From: Pantoea vagans
GTDB lineage: Bacteria > Pseudomonadota > Gammaproteobacteria > Enterobacterales > Enterobacteriaceae
Direction: 5' to 3'
NCBI RefSeq assembly: GCF_004792415.1
Contig: NZ_CP038853.1
Coordinates: 3,348,001-3,412,000 of the forward strand
DNA length: 64,000 nt
The translations under genes and the position numbers were made by a program. Under the pieces are notes generated by a model. The model did not search any database, was not told where the DNA came from, and saw only the letters and a list, made by a program, of their open reading frames with translations. This document shows, piece after piece, positions 22,891 through 34,383 of the stretch. The first letter of the stretch is position 1. Every line of letters starts with the position of its first letter.

Positions 22891-23578
22891 TAACCTCACT
22901 TACCTTTATCAGCATCTGCCGATGCGCTTCAGCCTCACTGCCGCGCGCGGCGAGCGCATCGCGATTCTCGGACCCAGCGGGGCGGGTAAAAGCACCCTGC
23001 TGAGCCTGATTGCTGGTTTTCTGCCGGTGAAACAGGGCACCCTGATGATTGACGGTCAGGAGCACACCCACAACGTCCCGGCCAGACGACCGGTTTCGAT
23101 GCTGTTTCAGGAGAACAACCTGTTTCCGCACCTCAGCGTACAGCAGAACATGGCGCTGGGGCTGCATCCGGGATTAAAACTCAGCGCTGGGCAGCGTCAG
23201 CAGCTGACCGTACTGGCCGACCAGGTGGGATTAGGCGATCTGCTGGCCCGTCTGCCAGGCGAACTGTCAGGCGGACAGCGTCAGCGCGTGGCGCTGGCTC
23301 GCTGTCTGCTGCGTGACCGGCCGGTGCTGTTGCTGGATGAGCCGTTTTCTGCGCTCGACCCGGCGCTGCGTGGCGAGATGCTGCAACTGGTGCGTTCGGT
23401 GTGCGAAACGCGCAGCATCACGCTGCTGATGGTGTCGCACAGTCTGGAAGATGCACAGCAGATTGCGCCGCGCAGTGTGGTGATTGTGGATGGACGGGTT
23501 TACTGGGATGGCGAGACCCGACAGTTGCTGTCGGGCGAGACGCGGGAGGCAGAAGTCCTCGGCATCCCGCGTCGTTAA
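22877..23578 (+). CDS. thiQ: Thiamine ABC transporter ATPase ThiQ
   Basis: ThiQ powers thiamine/TPP import. The 233 residues (232 in E. coli) contain Walker [10 protein letters not shown] near residue 33, the signature [15 protein letters not shown] near 131, and Walker [14 protein letters not shown] near 150. The switch histidine lies in [13 protein letters not shown]. It is the last gene of thiBPQ; only 3 bp separate its stop from the convergent yabI stop. Confidence 0.97.
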   Translation: MLTLDNLTYLYQHLPMRFSLTAARGERIAILGPSGAGKSTLLSLIAGFLPVKQGTLMIDGQEHTHNVPARRPVSMLFQENNLFPHLSVQQNMALGLHPGLKLSAGQRQQLTVLADQVGLGDLLARLPGELSGGQRQRVALARCLLRDRPVLLLDEPFSALDPALRGEMLQLVRSVCETRSITLLMVSHSLEDAQQIAPRSVVIVDGRVYWDGETRQLLSGETREAEVLGIPRR

Positions 23579-23581
23579 GCG

Positions 23582-24346
23582 TCAGGCGAAGAACACCTGC
23601 CACAGCAGATGACGGAAAACCGGCATCATCGGATGGAACTGAATACCCACAAACGCCGCAACGGCGATCACCAGCCCCAGCGGTCCTGCCCAACGCAGGC
23701 GCTCAGGCGGCAGCCAGGCAGTGGCCCAGTCGCGGCTCTTGCCGCTGCGCCACCAGCGCCAGCATAACCAGCCACCCAGCCAGATCAGCAGGGCTGCGCC
23801 GAGTAACAGCCACTTAAAGCTGCTGCCCTGCGCGGCTTTCGGCACATCAATCGCCACACCCGCCAGAATCCCGGGCAGCAGATAGAGCGGCGGCCAGAGG
23901 ATGCAGCCAATAATGTTCGGCGGCAGGAATTTACGCACCGGCAGCTCCAGCATACCGGCCGCCAGCGGAATCAGCGGACGTGTCGGCCCCACAAAGCGCC
24001 CGACCAGAATCGTAAACATGCTGTGCTGATGCAGGGCGTGCTCGGTTTTATCCAGCAGGCCTTTATATTTTTGCAGATACTTCCAGCGATGCAGCGGCCC
24101 CTGGAATTTCCAGCCGATGCCGTAGGAGACCCAGTCACCAATCAGACAGCCGGCAAAGCCCGCCGCCCAGGCAGGATAGAGACCAAGCTCGCCACTTCCG
24201 ACCAGCGCGCCCAGACTGGCCATCATTACCGTACCTGGCAGCAACAGCCCGACCAGCGCCAGCGACTCCAGAAACGTCACCAGCGCAACGGCAAACAGCG
24301 CCCACTCCAGGGACTGCGTAATCAGTTGTTGAATCCAGGCTTCCAT
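23582..24346 (-). CDS. yabI: DedA-family membrane protein YabI
   Basis: YabI belongs to the DedA family of inner-membrane proteins, whose members are proposed lipid flippases or scramblases supporting membrane homeostasis; the exact role of YabI is not known to me. The start MEAWIQQLITQSLEWAL at 24346, with AGGA five bases upstream, gives 254 residues, the E. coli length. Several transmembrane segments are visible, with the DedA motifs FLESLALVGLLLPGT and FVGPTRPLIPLAAGM. It is convergent with thiQ. In E. coli araC-araBAD follow yabI; here polB follows directly. Confidence 0.95.
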   Translation of the reverse strand: MEAWIQQLITQSLEWALFAVALVTFLESLALVGLLLPGTVMMASLGALVGSGELGLYPAWAAGFAGCLIGDWVSYGIGWKFQGPLHRWKYLQKYKGLLDKTEHALHQHSMFTILVGRFVGPTRPLIPLAAGMLELPVRKFLPPNIIGCILWPPLYLLPGILAGVAIDVPKAAQGSSFKWLLLGAALLIWLGGWLCWRWWRSGKSRDWATAWLPPERLRWAGPLGLVIAVAAFVGIQFHPMMPVFRHLLWQVFFA

Positions 24347-24425
24347 AATCATCCTAAGTAAAAGCAGAAGGCTGGATTGTCCAGAGCCAGCCACACAGCG
24401 TCAAGGCAAGAATTGTAGGACAATG

Positions 24426-24465
24426 TTGACAAAAGCGGCGGCGGGAACTGTATAAATATCCATGA
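24426..24465 (+). promoter_or_regulatory. polB promoter with a degenerate LexA-like half site
   Basis: TTGACA (24426-24431) and TATAAA (24451-24456) form a plausible promoter with a long 19-bp spacer. The -10 overlaps CTGTATAAATAT (24448-24459), the left half of a LexA box like that of E. coli polB. The right half reads CCAT instead of ACAG. SOS control is therefore possible but weakened. Confidence 0.45.
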
Positions 24466-24520
24466 TATACTTAAGCAGTTTTTTCATCCCTGAATTGCTG
24501 AGTCCGGAGAACATCTGAAT

Positions 24521-26875
24521 ATGGCCCGCGCAGGTTTTCTGCTCACCCGCCACTGGCGCGATAGCCCGCAAGGCACCGAAATTATCCTCTGGCTCGCCAC
24601 GGATGCTGGCGCGCAGCGCGTGGTACTGCCGGTACAGGAGTCCGTTGCGTTTATTCCCGAGGAGTTTCAGGCGCAGGTCAGCGAATTACTCAAAGATGAA
24701 CGTCAGTTTCGGATTCAGTCGCTGGCGCTGAAAGATTTCCGCCGCCGCCCGGTTTTTGGCCTCTACTGTCCACAAAACCGTCAGCTACAGCGCATCGAAA
24801 AGCGGCTGCGCGAACAGGGTATTCCGGTCTATGAGGCGGATATCCGCCCGCCGGAGCGCTACCTGATGGAGCGTTTTATTACCGCGCCGGTCTGGTTTGA
24901 CGGCGAGCAGCGCGGCGACAGCGTGGTCAATGCGCGGCTCAAACCCCATCCCGATTATCGCCCGCCGCTGAAATGGGTCTCGCTGGACATTGAAACCACG
25001 CAGCATGGCGAGCTTTACTGCATCGGGCTGGAGGGTTGCGGTCAGCGCCAGGTCTTTATGCTCGGCCCGCCAAACGGTGATGCCAGCACGCTGGACTTCG
25101 AGCTGATCTATCTCGACAGCCGCCCGCAGCTGCTTGAAGCGCTGAACCAGTGGTTTGCAGAGCATGATCCGGACGTGCTGATTGGCTGGAACGTGGTGCA
25201 GTTTGACCTGCGTGTGCTGCAGAAGCATGCCGATCGCTACGGCATACCGCTGCGTCTTGGCCGCCAGCAGGCCGCCGTGGAGTGGCGTGAACATGGCTTC
25301 AAGCCTGGCGTTTTTTTCGCGCAGGCCAGCGGCCGGTTGATTATTGACGGCATCGACGCCCTGAAATCGGCGTTCTGGGATTTTCCGTCATTCAGCCTGG
25401 AGTCGGTGTCGCAACAGCTGCTGGGTGAAGGGAAAGCGATTGATAATCCCTGGGATCGCATGGAGGAGATCAACTGGCGCTTTGCCAACGATAAACCGGC
25501 GCTGGCACGCTACAACCTGAAAGACTGCGAGCTGGTGACGCGCATTTTTCACAAAACGGCGATTATGCCGTTTCTGCTGGAACGTGCGGCGGTGAATGGC
25601 CTGGCTGTTGATCGCCACGGCGGTTCGGTGGCGGCTTTTGGTCATCTTTATATTCCCCGGATGCATCGCGCCGGGTTTGTCGCCCCGAACATGGGTGATG
25701 TCGCCCCGGAAGCCAGCCCGGGCGGCTATGTAATGGATTCGCGTCCCGGCCTGTATGACTCGGTGCTGGTGCTGGATTACAAAAGCCTCTATCCGTCGAT
25801 TATCCGCACCTTCCTGATCGACCCGGTGGGTCTGGTTGAGGGACTGGCCCATCCGGATGATGCCGATTCAGTGGAGGGTTTCCGCGAAGCGCGCTTCTCA
25901 CGGCATACCCACTGCCTGCCCGCGATTGTTGAGCAGATCTGGCTGGGTCGTGAGGCGGCGAAAAAGCAGAACAATCAGCCGCTGTCCCAGGCGCTGAAGA
26001 TCATCATGAACGCCTTTTATGGCGTGCTGGGTACCAGCGCCTGCCGCTTCTTTGATCCGCGTCTCGCCTCCTCGATTACCCTGCGCGGTCACGCCATCAT
26101 GCAGCAGACCCGCACGCTGATTGAAGCGGAAGGCTATGACGTTATCTATGGCGACACCGACTCCACCTTTGTCTGGCTGAAGTCGGCGCACAGTGAAGAA
26201 GATGCTGCCGTGATTGGTCAGCAGCTGGTGCAGAAAGTAAATGACTGGTGGCGTGATCACCTGCAACAGACGCAGGGGCTGACCAGCGCACTGGAGCTGG
26301 AGTATGAAAGCCACTTCTGCCGCTTCCTGATGCCGACCATTCGCGGCGCGGAACAGGGCAGCAAGAAACGCTACGCCGGACTGATTCGTGACGCTGCTGG
26401 TGAGCGCATGGTTTTCAAGGGGCTGGAGTCGGTGCGAACCGACTGGACGCCGCTGGCCAAACAGTTTCAGCAGCAGCTCTACCATCGCATTTTTCACCGT
26501 GAGCCGTGGCAGGACTACATTCGCAACACCGTAGCGCAACTGCTGGCGGGTGAACTCGACGATCAGTTGATCTATAAAAAGCGTCTGCGGCGGCCGCTGA
26601 ATGAATATGAACGAAACGTGCCCCCGCATGTGCGTGCCGCCAGGCTGGCCGATGAGCAGAATCGTAAATTAAACCGGCCATTGCAGTATCAGAAGGGAGG
26701 CCGTATTCGTTACGTTATGGCGACGGCAGGCCCGGAACCACTGGAAGCGCGCAGCACGCCGCTGGACTATGACCACTATGTAACGAAGCAACTTCAGCCG
26801 GTCGCTGAGGGGATTCTGCCCTTTGTTGAAGGGGACTTTGCTACACTGATTACAGGGCAACTGGGGCTTTTTTGA
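24521..26875 (+). CDS. polB: DNA polymerase II PolB
   Basis: PolB is the family B, SOS-linked polymerase that takes part in replication restart and lesion bypass, with 3'-5' proofreading. The 784 residues compare with 783 in E. coli. The exonuclease motif [10 protein letters not shown] lies near residue 155. The polymerase motifs are [10 protein letters not shown] (region II) near 420, [12 protein letters not shown] (region III) near 492, and YGDTDSTF (region I) near 545. The C-terminal end QLGLF fits the beta-clamp-binding tail of E. coli PolB. It lies between yabI and rapA. Confidence 0.98.
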   Translation: MARAGFLLTRHWRDSPQGTEIILWLATDAGAQRVVLPVQESVAFIPEEFQAQVSELLKDERQFRIQSLALKDFRRRPVFGLYCPQNRQLQRIEKRLREQGIPVYEADIRPPERYLMERFITAPVWFDGEQRGDSVVNARLKPHPDYRPPLKWVSLDIETTQHGELYCIGLEGCGQRQVFMLGPPNGDASTLDFELIYLDSRPQLLEALNQWFAEHDPDVLIGWNVVQFDLRVLQKHADRYGIPLRLGRQQAAVEWREHGFKPGVFFAQASGRLIIDGIDALKSAFWDFPSFSLESVSQQLLGEGKAIDNPWDRMEEINWRFANDKPALARYNLKDCELVTRIFHKTAIMPFLLERAAVNGLAVDRHGGSVAAFGHLYIPRMHRAGFVAPNMGDVAPEASPGGYVMDSRPGLYDSVLVLDYKSLYPSIIRTFLIDPVGLVEGLAHPDDADSVEGFREARFSRHTHCLPAIVEQIWLGREAAKKQNNQPLSQALKIIMNAFYGVLGTSACRFFDPRLASSITLRGHAIMQQTRTLIEAEGYDVIYGDTDSTFVWLKSAHSEEDAAVIGQQLVQKVNDWWRDHLQQTQGLTSALELEYESHFCRFLMPTIRGAEQGSKKRYAGLIRDAAGERMVFKGLESVRTDWTPLAKQFQQQLYHRIFHREPWQDYIRNTVAQLLAGELDDQLIYKKRLRRPLNEYERNVPPHVRAARLADEQNRKLNRPLQYQKGGRIRYVMATAGPEPLEARSTPLDYDHYVTKQLQPVAEGILPFVEGDFATLITGQLGLF

Positions 26876-27028
26876 CAGGTGACGAACGCCCTGCCATCCA
26901 GTACCATAGCGCCCTTCCTGAAACTCACCGCTCTTACTCCCGCTCCAGACCTCGTTTGTCTGGCGGTAACGCTATTGCCTGAGCTTTGGGAACACCTCTA
27001 AAAACGTTAAAATTCGAGCAAAAAATAT

Positions 27029-29935
27029 ATGGTTTTTACATTAGGTCAGCGCTGGATTAGTGATACGGAAAGTGAACTGGGACTGGGCACCGTGGTGGCG
27101 ATCGATACCCGCATGATCACCCTGCTGTTTCCGGCCACAGGGGAAAACCGCCTCTATGCCCGCAACGATTCGCCGGTTACCCGCGTCATCTTTAATCCGG
27201 GTGATACCATCACCAGTCACGAAGGCTGGCAGATGCGCGTCGATGAAGTACGCAACGAAAATGACCTGATGACCTATATCGGTACCCGGCTGGATACCGA
27301 AGAAAGCGACGTGATGCTGCGCGAAGTGATGCTCGACAGCAAACTGGTGTTCAGTAAGCCGCAGGATCGCCTGTTTGCCGGCCAGCTTGACCGGATGGAT
27401 CGTTTCGCCCTCCGCTTCCGCGCCCGTAAATACCAGAGTGAGCAGTACCGCCTGCCGATCAGCGGCTTACGCGGTATGCGCACCAACCTGATCCCTCACC
27501 AGCTGCATATCGCCCACGATGTCGGCCGTCGTCATGCGCCGCGCGTGCTGCTGGCCGATGAAGTTGGCCTGGGGAAAACCATTGAAGCCGGGATGATCAT
27601 CCAGCAACAGCTGCTGGCAGGTCGTGCTGAGCGTGTCCTGATCGTGGTGCCTGAAACCTTACAGCACCAGTGGCTGGTCGAAATGCTGCGCCGCTTCAAC
27701 CTGCGCTTTGCGCTGTTTGATGACGATCGCTATACCGAAGCGCAGCACGACAGCGACAACCCGTTTGAAACGGAACAGCTGATTATCTGCTCGCTGGACT
27801 TTGTGCGCCGTAACAAACAGCGCCTTGAGATGCTGGCCGATGCCGAATGGGATCTGCTGGTAGTGGATGAGGCGCACCATCTGGCCTGGTCAGAAGGCGA
27901 GCCAAGCCGCGAATATCAGGTTATCGAAAAGCTGGCCGAAAAAACTGCCGGGGTTCTGCTGCTGACCGCAACACCCGAACAGCTGGGTATGGAGAGCCAC
28001 TTCGCCCGTCTGCGCCTGCTCGACCCGGACCGTTTCCATGACTTTGCCGCCTTTGTAGAAGAGCAGCAGCATTTCCGTCCGATTGCTGATGCCGTCACGG
28101 CGCTGCTGGCGGACAACGCGATCTCCCAGCAGGAGATGAATCGGATCAACGATCTGGTCGGCGAGCAGGACATTGAGCCGCTGTTGCAGGTCGCCAACAG
28201 TGACCGTGATGGCAAGCTGGAGGCGCGTCAGGAGCTGATCTCCATGCTGATGGATCGCCACGGCACCAGCCGCGTACTGTTCCGTAATACCCGTAATGGC
28301 GTTAAAGGCTTCCCGAAACGCGAGCTGCACCAGATCCGCCTGCCGCTGCCTGCGCAGTATCAGACGGCGATTAAAGTCTCCGGCATTATGGGTACGCGCA
28401 AAAGCGCCGAGGAGCGGGCGCGTGACCTGCTCTACCCGGAGCAGATTTATCAGGAATTTGAGGGCGACAGCGGCACCTGGTGGAACTTCGACCCGCGCGT
28501 CGAATGGCTGATGGGCTATCTCACCAGCAACCGTAAAGAGAAAGTGCTGGTGATCTGCGCCAAAGCCGCCACCGCGCTGCAGCTGGAGCAGGTGCTGCGT
28601 GAACGTGAAGGCATCCGCGCCGCAGTGTTCCACGAAGGTCTGTCGATTATTGAACGTGACCGTGCTGCCGCCTGGTTCGCCTCAGAAGAGAACGGCGCGC
28701 AGGTGCTGCTGTGCTCCGAGATCGGTTCAGAAGGCCGTAACTTCCAGTTTGCCAGCCGTCTGGTGATGTTCGACCTGCCGTTTAACCCGGACCTGCTGGA
28801 ACAGCGTATCGGTCGTCTGGATCGTATCGGTCAGGCGCACGATATTCAGATTCTGGTGCCGTGGCTGGAGCAGACCGCACAGGCGGTGCTGCTGCGCTGG
28901 TATCACGAAGGGCTGGACGCGTTTGAGCACACCTGCCCGACCGGCCGTACCATCTATGACAGCGTCCATTCACAGCTGATCGGCTATCTGGCCGCGCCGG
29001 AGAACAATGAAGGCTTCGATGCGTTTATCACTGACTGCCGTAAACAGCACGACGCGCTGAAATTGCAGCTGGAACAGGGACGCGATCGCCTGCTGGAGCT
29101 GAACTCCAACGGCGGTGAATCAGCGCAGCTGCTGGCCAATGCCATCAGCGAGCAGGATAACGACACCGGTCTGGTAAGCTTCGCGCTTAACCTGTTTGAT
29201 ATTGTCGGCATCAATCAGGAAGATCGCAGCGATAACCTGATTGTGCTGACCCCTTCCGACCACATGCTGGTGCCCGATTTCCCTGGCCTGCCGGAAGATG
29301 GCTGCACCATTACATTTAACCGCGATCAGGCACTGTCACGCGAGGATACTCAGTTCATTACCTGGGAACACCCGCTGATCCGTAACGGTCTGGATCTGAT
29401 CCTGTCAGGCGATACCGGCAGCAGCGCACTGTCACTGCTGAAGAACAAGGCGCTGCCGGTGGGGACGCTGCTGGTCGAGCTGATCTATGTGGTTGAAGCG
29501 CAGGCACCGAAGCATCTGCAACTGACCCGCTTCCTGCCACCGACGCCAATCCGTCTGCTGATGGATACCAAAGGCACTAACCTGGCGGGCAAAGTGGAGT
29601 TCGAAAGCTTTAACCGTCAGCTGAATGCGGTTAACCGTCACACCGCCAGTAAACTGGTGAATGCGGTGCAGCAGGATGTGCATGCGATTCTGACGCAGGC
29701 CGAAGAGAGCGTCGTCAGTGAAGCGCGTGCGGTGATTGATGCGGCACGTGCTGAAGCGAACGAGAAGCTGGGTGCCGAGCGTTCGCGTCTTAACGCGCTG
29801 AAAGCCGTCAACCCGAACATCCGCGACGACGAAGTTGAGGCGCTGGAAAGCAACCGCGAACAGGTGCTGGAAAGTCTCGACCAGGCCAACTGGCGTCTCG
29901 ACGCGCTGCGCCTGATTGTGGTGACACACCAGTAA
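27029..29935 (+). CDS. rapA: RNA polymerase-associated ATPase RapA
   Basis: RapA (HepA) is a Swi2/Snf2-type ATPase that binds RNA polymerase and promotes its recycling from post-termination complexes. The 968 residues equal the E. coli length. Visible features are the N-terminal Tudor-like domain ([18 protein letters not shown]), Walker [15 protein letters not shown] near residue 175, the DEAH box VVDEAHH near 280, and the helicase motif [11 protein letters not shown] near 590. An intergenic repeat follows within about 15 bp of its stop. Confidence 0.98.
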   Translation: MVFTLGQRWISDTESELGLGTVVAIDTRMITLLFPATGENRLYARNDSPVTRVIFNPGDTITSHEGWQMRVDEVRNENDLMTYIGTRLDTEESDVMLREVMLDSKLVFSKPQDRLFAGQLDRMDRFALRFRARKYQSEQYRLPISGLRGMRTNLIPHQLHIAHDVGRRHAPRVLLADEVGLGKTIEAGMIIQQQLLAGRAERVLIVVPETLQHQWLVEMLRRFNLRFALFDDDRYTEAQHDSDNPFETEQLIICSLDFVRRNKQRLEMLADAEWDLLVVDEAHHLAWSEGEPSREYQVIEKLAEKTAGVLLLTATPEQLGMESHFARLRLLDPDRFHDFAAFVEEQQHFRPIADAVTALLADNAISQQEMNRINDLVGEQDIEPLLQVANSDRDGKLEARQELISMLMDRHGTSRVLFRNTRNGVKGFPKRELHQIRLPLPAQYQTAIKVSGIMGTRKSAEERARDLLYPEQIYQEFEGDSGTWWNFDPRVEWLMGYLTSNRKEKVLVICAKAATALQLEQVLREREGIRAAVFHEGLSIIERDRAAAWFASEENGAQVLLCSEIGSEGRNFQFASRLVMFDLPFNPDLLEQRIGRLDRIGQAHDIQILVPWLEQTAQAVLLRWYHEGLDAFEHTCPTGRTIYDSVHSQLIGYLAAPENNEGFDAFITDCRKQHDALKLQLEQGRDRLLELNSNGGESAQLLANAISEQDNDTGLVSFALNLFDIVGINQEDRSDNLIVLTPSDHMLVPDFPGLPEDGCTITFNRDQALSREDTQFITWEHPLIRNGLDLILSGDTGSSALSLLKNKALPVGTLLVELIYVVEAQAPKHLQLTRFLPPTPIRLLMDTKGTNLAGKVEFESFNRQLNAVNRHTASKLVNAVQQDVHAILTQAEESVVSEARAVIDAARAEANEKLGAERSRLNALKAVNPNIRDDEVEALESNREQVLESLDQANWRLDALRLIVVTHQ

Positions 29936-29950
29936 GCTCAGGGGCCTGGA

Positions 29951-30208
29951 TGAATCTGGCCGCAACTGAGAAACTCAAAACGCAGGTAACACAGGCAGAA
30001 GAGGAAAGCGTCCCGCGCCATGGACAAAAACGCCGGGAGCGTTTTTGAACAACGCAAAGCGTTGGCCCGGTTTCGGGCGCACCTCAGGGATGAGGTGCGT
30101 AGCTGCGCGGGCCGAGCTTGTCAGGGATGACAGCTTTTGCGTCTTTCCGATCTGACTGTGTTTCCTGCGCTGGCACACTCTCACAGCTAATCAGACCAGA
30201 CTTTGTCA
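29951..30208 (+). repeat. Dispersed palindromic intergenic repeat, copy 2, with an inserted hairpin cluster
   Basis: The ends of the core match copies 1 and 3: AACACAGGCAGA near 29989 with GCGTCCCGCGCC at 30009-30020, and TTTCCGATCTGACTGTG ending at 30160. Instead of the compact inner stem, about 78 extra bases (30026-30103) lie in the loop and form four successive perfect stems: AAAAACGC/GCGTTTTT, AACGC/GCGTT, GCCCG/CGGGC and GCACCTC/GAGGTGC. The right outer end TTTGTCA (30202-30208) matches copy 1. The element fills most of the rapA-rluA gap. The left boundary is approximate. Confidence 0.82.
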
Positions 30209-30248
30209 ACAATCTCAGCCGCATGGCCCCTTATTTTTGGAAAGCCCC

Positions 30249-30902
30249 ATGGAACCTTACAATCCACCGCGTGAACCCTGGCTGCACATCCTTTATCAGG
30301 ATGCGCATATCATGGTGGTGAATAAACCCAGCGGTCTGCTCTCAGTACCCGGTCGTCTGGATGAGCATAAAGATAGCGTGATGACGCGGATTCAGCGTGA
30401 TTTCCCACAGGCGGAATCTGTCCACCGACTCGATATGGCGACCAGCGGCGTAATGGTAGTGGCGCTGACCAAAGCGGCGGAACGCGAGCTGAAACGCCAG
30501 TTCCGCGAACGGGAGCCTTCCAAAACCTACGTGGCCTGCATCTGGGGGCATCCTGAAAAGGAAGAGGGACTGGTTGATCTGCCGCTGATTTGCGACTGGC
30601 CAAATCGTCCAAAGCAGATGGTCTGCTTCGAGACTGGCAAAGCCGCGCAGACGGAGTATCAGGTGCTGGAATATCGGGCGGATAACAGTGCGCGCGTGTC
30701 GCTGAAGCCGATTACCGGCCGTTCACACCAGCTGCGGGTGCATATGCTGGCGCTGGGCCATCCGATTCTGGGGGATAACTTCTATGCGCACCCGGAGGCC
30801 AAAGCGATGGCAGCCCGTTTGCTGCTGCATGCGGAGTCACTGACCATTACTCATCCGGCATTTGGTAATGCCATGACGTTTCGTCAGCCCGCCGATTTTT
30901 GA
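30249..30902 (+). CDS. rluA: Dual-specificity tRNA/23S rRNA pseudouridine synthase RluA
   Basis: RluA makes pseudouridine 746 in 23S rRNA and pseudouridine 32 in several tRNAs. The start MEPYNPPREPWLHILY at 30249 (E. coli MGMENYNPPQEPW) gives 217 residues. The catalytic aspartate lies in VHRLDMATSGVMV near residue 62, and the family segment KPITGRSHQLRVHMLALGHP is intact. GGAAAG lies a few bases before the ATG. An in-frame TTG four codons earlier is possible but less likely. Convergent with djlA. Confidence 0.96.
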   Translation: MEPYNPPREPWLHILYQDAHIMVVNKPSGLLSVPGRLDEHKDSVMTRIQRDFPQAESVHRLDMATSGVMVVALTKAAERELKRQFREREPSKTYVACIWGHPEKEEGLVDLPLICDWPNRPKQMVCFETGKAAQTEYQVLEYRADNSARVSLKPITGRSHQLRVHMLALGHPILGDNFYAHPEAKAMAARLLLHAESLTITHPAFGNAMTFRQPADF

Positions 30903-30919
30903 GATGTCCGACCTGTCAC

Positions 30920-30951
30920 CCTGGCCTCCTCTGTTGCAGAAGAGGCCAGGG
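30920..30951. terminator. Bidirectional terminator-like hairpin between rluA and djlA
   Basis: CCTGGCCTCCTCT (30920-30932) and AGAAGAGGCCAGG (30938-30950) form a long stem with one mismatch around a 5-nt loop. It sits between the stops of the convergent rluA and djlA genes. No clear T-tract follows on either strand. Confidence 0.6.
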
Positions 30952-30961
30952 GACACAGTGA

Positions 30962-31771
30962 TTATTTAAAGCCTTTCTCTTTGCGAATCAGATCGTACGC
31001 CGCCTGAATTTCCTGCGCTTTCTGTTTCGCCATCTCCATCATCTCAGGCGGTAATCCTTTCGCCACCAGCTTGTCGGGATGATGCTCGCTCATCAGTTTG
31101 CGATAGGCGCGTTTAATGGTGGTGGCGTCATCACTGCTTTTCACGCCCAGTACGCTGCAGGCATCTTCCAGCGTCGGGCCGCGTTGCGCCTGCTGGAAAC
31201 CGCCAGAACTGCGCTGACCACCGCCAAACTGCTGGCCACCTTCCATCATGCGCAGGAACTGGTCGAACTGGACCCGTGAAATGCCCAGCTCTTCAGCAAT
31301 CACATAGAGCACCTGACGCTCATTGGGATGCAGTGAGCCGTCGGCAAAGGCGGCCTGAATCTGGATCTCCAGGAACATCCGAATCAGATCGAACCGGCCA
31401 AAACAGGCGCTGCGCAGTTCACGCAATTTGCTGCGTAACGGGTAATCCGCCTGCTTGCCTTCGCGGAACGCGCGCTGGGCTGCACTGCGGGAGTCACCGT
31501 GCAGCTGCATCCGTTCCATTAACAGCGAAGCAATCTGAATATCCGCTTCCGTGACGCGCCCTTTTGACTTGGTCAGATGGCCCATCACCTGAAAGGTCGT
31601 GCTGAAAAACAGCGTCTGTCGGGTCTGATTATTTGAGAAGTAAGCCTTGCCTTGTGCGCCGCGTACTTTGTCAATCATATGGCCAATGATCAAACCGATC
31701 ACAATACCCCAAAAGCCTGCGCCGGAAAGTAATCCCACCGCCAGACCCATAACTTTTCCCCAGTAGCGCAT
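30962..31771 (-). CDS. djlA: Membrane-anchored DnaJ-like co-chaperone DjlA
   Basis: DjlA is an inner-membrane DnaK co-chaperone that affects the Rcs phosphorelay when overproduced. The 269 residues (271 in E. coli) contain one N-terminal transmembrane segment with the characteristic glycines (residues 6-30, [19 protein letters not shown]). A TerB-like central domain (about 55-165) is followed by a glutamine/glycine linker. The C-terminal J domain (about 205-269) carries the HPD motif in [12 protein letters not shown]. The gene is divergent from lptD. Confidence 0.97.
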   Translation of the reverse strand: MRYWGKVMGLAVGLLSGAGFWGIVIGLIIGHMIDKVRGAQGKAYFSNNQTRQTLFFSTTFQVMGHLTKSKGRVTEADIQIASLLMERMQLHGDSRSAAQRAFREGKQADYPLRSKLRELRSACFGRFDLIRMFLEIQIQAAFADGSLHPNERQVLYVIAEELGISRVQFDQFLRMMEGGQQFGGGQRSSGGFQQAQRGPTLEDACSVLGVKSSDDATTIKRAYRKLMSEHHPDKLVAKGLPPEMMEMAKQKAQEIQAAYDLIRKEKGFK

Positions 31772-31953
31772 AAACTCCTCAATTCGCCATGCTTGCGGCT
31801 GAAAATTGCATTATCATACCTGTCATTTATCTCAGCGCCTAACGGCAACGCTGACAGACCAGGATTAACACTGGCGCAACGCCGGGCAGTAAGTTAGTCT
31901 CTGACCCGATTGTCGGCATGATGCCAGTTTTCATGGAATTCTCGATACCGCGT

Positions 31954-34329
31954 ATGAAAAAACATATACCTACCCTGCTGGCCACACTGATCGGCGCAGC
32001 CATTAGCCAGCAAGCCTTTGCCGACGATTTGATGTCGCAGTGTATGTTAGGCGTGCCGAGTTACAACCGCCCGCTGGTGAACGGTGATACGAACCAGCTG
32101 CCTGTCACCATTCACTCCGATGCCGCGAAAGGGAACTATCCCAATGATGCGGTCTTTACCGGCAACGTAAACATTGAGCAGGGCAACAGCCGTATGCAGG
32201 CGGATGAAGTTCAGCTTCATCAGCGTCAGCAGGAAGGCCAGACCGCGCCCGTGCGTACCGTCGATGCCCTGGGTAATGTGCACTACGATGACAACCAGGT
32301 CATCCTGAAAGGTCCGAAAGCCTGGTCAAACCTCAATAGCAAAGATACCAACGTCTGGAATGGCCAGTACCAGATGGTGGATCGTCAGGGACGTGGGACC
32401 GCCGATCAGATGAAGCTGCGCGGCGATAACCGCTATACCATTCTGGAAAACGGTACCTTTACCTCCTGTCTGCCTGGCTCCAACAGCTGGAGCGTAGTGG
32501 GTTCAGAAGTGATCCAGGATCGCGAAGAGGAAGTGGCGGAGATCTGGAATGCCCGCTTTAAGCTCGGTCCGGTTCCGGTGTTCTACAGCCCCTATCTGCA
32601 GTTACCGATTGGCGATCGCCGCCGGTCCGGTTTCCTGATCCCGAACGCAAAATATGGCAGTAATAACGGCTTTGAGTTCGTTCTGCCCTACTATTGGAAC
32701 ATCGCGCCACAGGCCGATGCGACCATCACGCCGCACTACATCAGTAAGCGCGGCATGAAGTTTGAAAATGAATTCCGTTATCTGACCACGCTGGGTGCCG
32801 GTCTGATGGAGTTCGACTACCTCGGTTCCGATAAACAGTACGATAACGACAAATCAGAGCGTGGCATCGCCGAAAGCGCTAACTCCGATCGCTGGCTGTT
32901 CTACTGGCGTCATGCGGGTGTTTATGACCAACACTGGCGTTTCAACGCGGACTACACCAAGGTCAGCGACAAATATTACTTCAACGATCTCGACTCGAAG
33001 TACTACAGCTCGACTGACAACTACGCCACGCAAAAATTCAGCATTGGCTATTCAGATACCAACTGGGACGCCACGCTCTCTACCAAAGACTTTCAGGTAT
33101 TCGGCAATACCACCAGCAATAACATTTACCGCGCCATGCCGCAGCTGGACGTTAATCTCTATCAGAACGATATCGGCCCGTTTGATGGCCGCGTTTATGC
33201 CCAGGCGGTGAAGTTCACCAACGTCAACAGCCGCTATCCCGAGGCGACCCGCTTGCATGTTGAGCCAACGCTGAACCTGCCACTGTCCAATGGCTGGGCC
33301 AGCCTGGATACCGAAGCGAAGTTCCTGGCGACCCACTATCAGCAGACTGACGTTGATTACTATAACAACGCTGCTAATGGTCTTCGGGGTGATAAGAGCG
33401 GCGAACTGGATGAGTCGGTCAACCGCACCCTGCCACAGTTTAAAGTGGATGGCCGGCTGGTGTTTGACCGCGATATGAATTCGGCTGCGGGCTATACCCA
33501 GACGCTGGAACCGCGCGTGCAGTACCTCTATATCCCGTATCGCAATCAGAGCAACATCTATCCCTACGACTCAACATTGCTGCAAACCGACTACACCGGT
33601 CTGTTCCGCGATCGTACTTATAGCGGGCTGGATCGCATCGCGTCGGCCAATGAAGTGGCTACCGGTGTCACCTCGCGTATTTATGATACCGATCTGGTTG
33701 AACGTTTTAACGTTTCTGTGGGTCAAATCTACTCGTTTACCCCTTCTCGTACTGGTGTGAATCAAACCAGTAAAGAAGATGATACCGGCAGCCTGATTTG
33801 GGCTGGTGATACATACTGGAAAATCAGCGATCGCTGGGGCGTCAGAGGTGGGCTGCAATATGACACCAAACTCGACAACGTCTCCCAGGGCAATACCGTA
33901 CTCGAATACCGTCGTGATGCCGACCGCATGGTACAGCTGAGCTACCGTTACAGCAGCCCGGAATATGTAGCGACCGCGCTGAACGATAGCAGCCTGGTGA
34001 CAAACCCTATCTACAAAAACGGGATTTCACAGGTGGGCACTACGGCCAGCTGGCCGATTGCGGATGCATGGTCTGTGGTAGGTGCTTACTACTACGATAC
34101 CCGCAACACGCGTCCGGCGTCGCAGCTGGTTGGGCTGCAGTACAGCTCATGCTGTTACGCGATCCGGGTCGGTTACGAACGCAAAATTAACGGTTGGGAA
34201 AACAACGACAGTAAATATGACAACCAAATCTCATTCAACATTGAGCTGCGTGGTCTGAGTCCTAACTATGGCTTAGGCACCAACGATATGCTGCGTCAGG
34301 GCATTATCCCTTACCAGCCCGCTTTCTGA
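31954..34329 (+). CDS. lptD: LPS-assembly outer-membrane protein LptD
   Basis: LptD, with lipoprotein LptE, forms the outer-membrane translocon that inserts lipopolysaccharide into the outer leaflet. The start [16 protein letters not shown] at 31954 gives 791 residues (784 in E. coli). A signal peptide ends near ISQQAFA (residue 23). The OstA-like beta-jellyroll follows, then a C-terminal beta-barrel. The four cysteines needed for the two inter-domain disulfides are visible in SQCMLGV, TSCLPGS and SSCCYAI. It heads the lptD-surA-pdxA-rsmA-apaG-apaH run. The frame is open 12 codons upstream, but only this start gives a proper signal peptide. Confidence 0.98.
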   Translation: MKKHIPTLLATLIGAAISQQAFADDLMSQCMLGVPSYNRPLVNGDTNQLPVTIHSDAAKGNYPNDAVFTGNVNIEQGNSRMQADEVQLHQRQQEGQTAPVRTVDALGNVHYDDNQVILKGPKAWSNLNSKDTNVWNGQYQMVDRQGRGTADQMKLRGDNRYTILENGTFTSCLPGSNSWSVVGSEVIQDREEEVAEIWNARFKLGPVPVFYSPYLQLPIGDRRRSGFLIPNAKYGSNNGFEFVLPYYWNIAPQADATITPHYISKRGMKFENEFRYLTTLGAGLMEFDYLGSDKQYDNDKSERGIAESANSDRWLFYWRHAGVYDQHWRFNADYTKVSDKYYFNDLDSKYYSSTDNYATQKFSIGYSDTNWDATLSTKDFQVFGNTTSNNIYRAMPQLDVNLYQNDIGPFDGRVYAQAVKFTNVNSRYPEATRLHVEPTLNLPLSNGWASLDTEAKFLATHYQQTDVDYYNNAANGLRGDKSGELDESVNRTLPQFKVDGRLVFDRDMNSAAGYTQTLEPRVQYLYIPYRNQSNIYPYDSTLLQTDYTGLFRDRTYSGLDRIASANEVATGVTSRIYDTDLVERFNVSVGQIYSFTPSRTGVNQTSKEDDTGSLIWAGDTYWKISDRWGVRGGLQYDTKLDNVSQGNTVLEYRRDADRMVQLSYRYSSPEYVATALNDSSLVTNPIYKNGISQVGTTASWPIADAWSVVGAYYYDTRNTRPASQLVGLQYSSCCYAIRVGYERKINGWENNDSKYDNQISFNIELRGLSPNYGLGTNDMLRQGIIPYQPAF

Positions 34330-34383
34330 TGTTGTGATGTTTGACAGGCAATCCCGCAGTGCGGAACCAACAATGGATAAAGT

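Noticed and set aside
29975..30184. 69-codon minus-strand frame covering repeat copy 2
   Set aside because: The sequence is explained by palindromic repeat structure; similar frames in copies 1 and 3 are not conserved as proteins.
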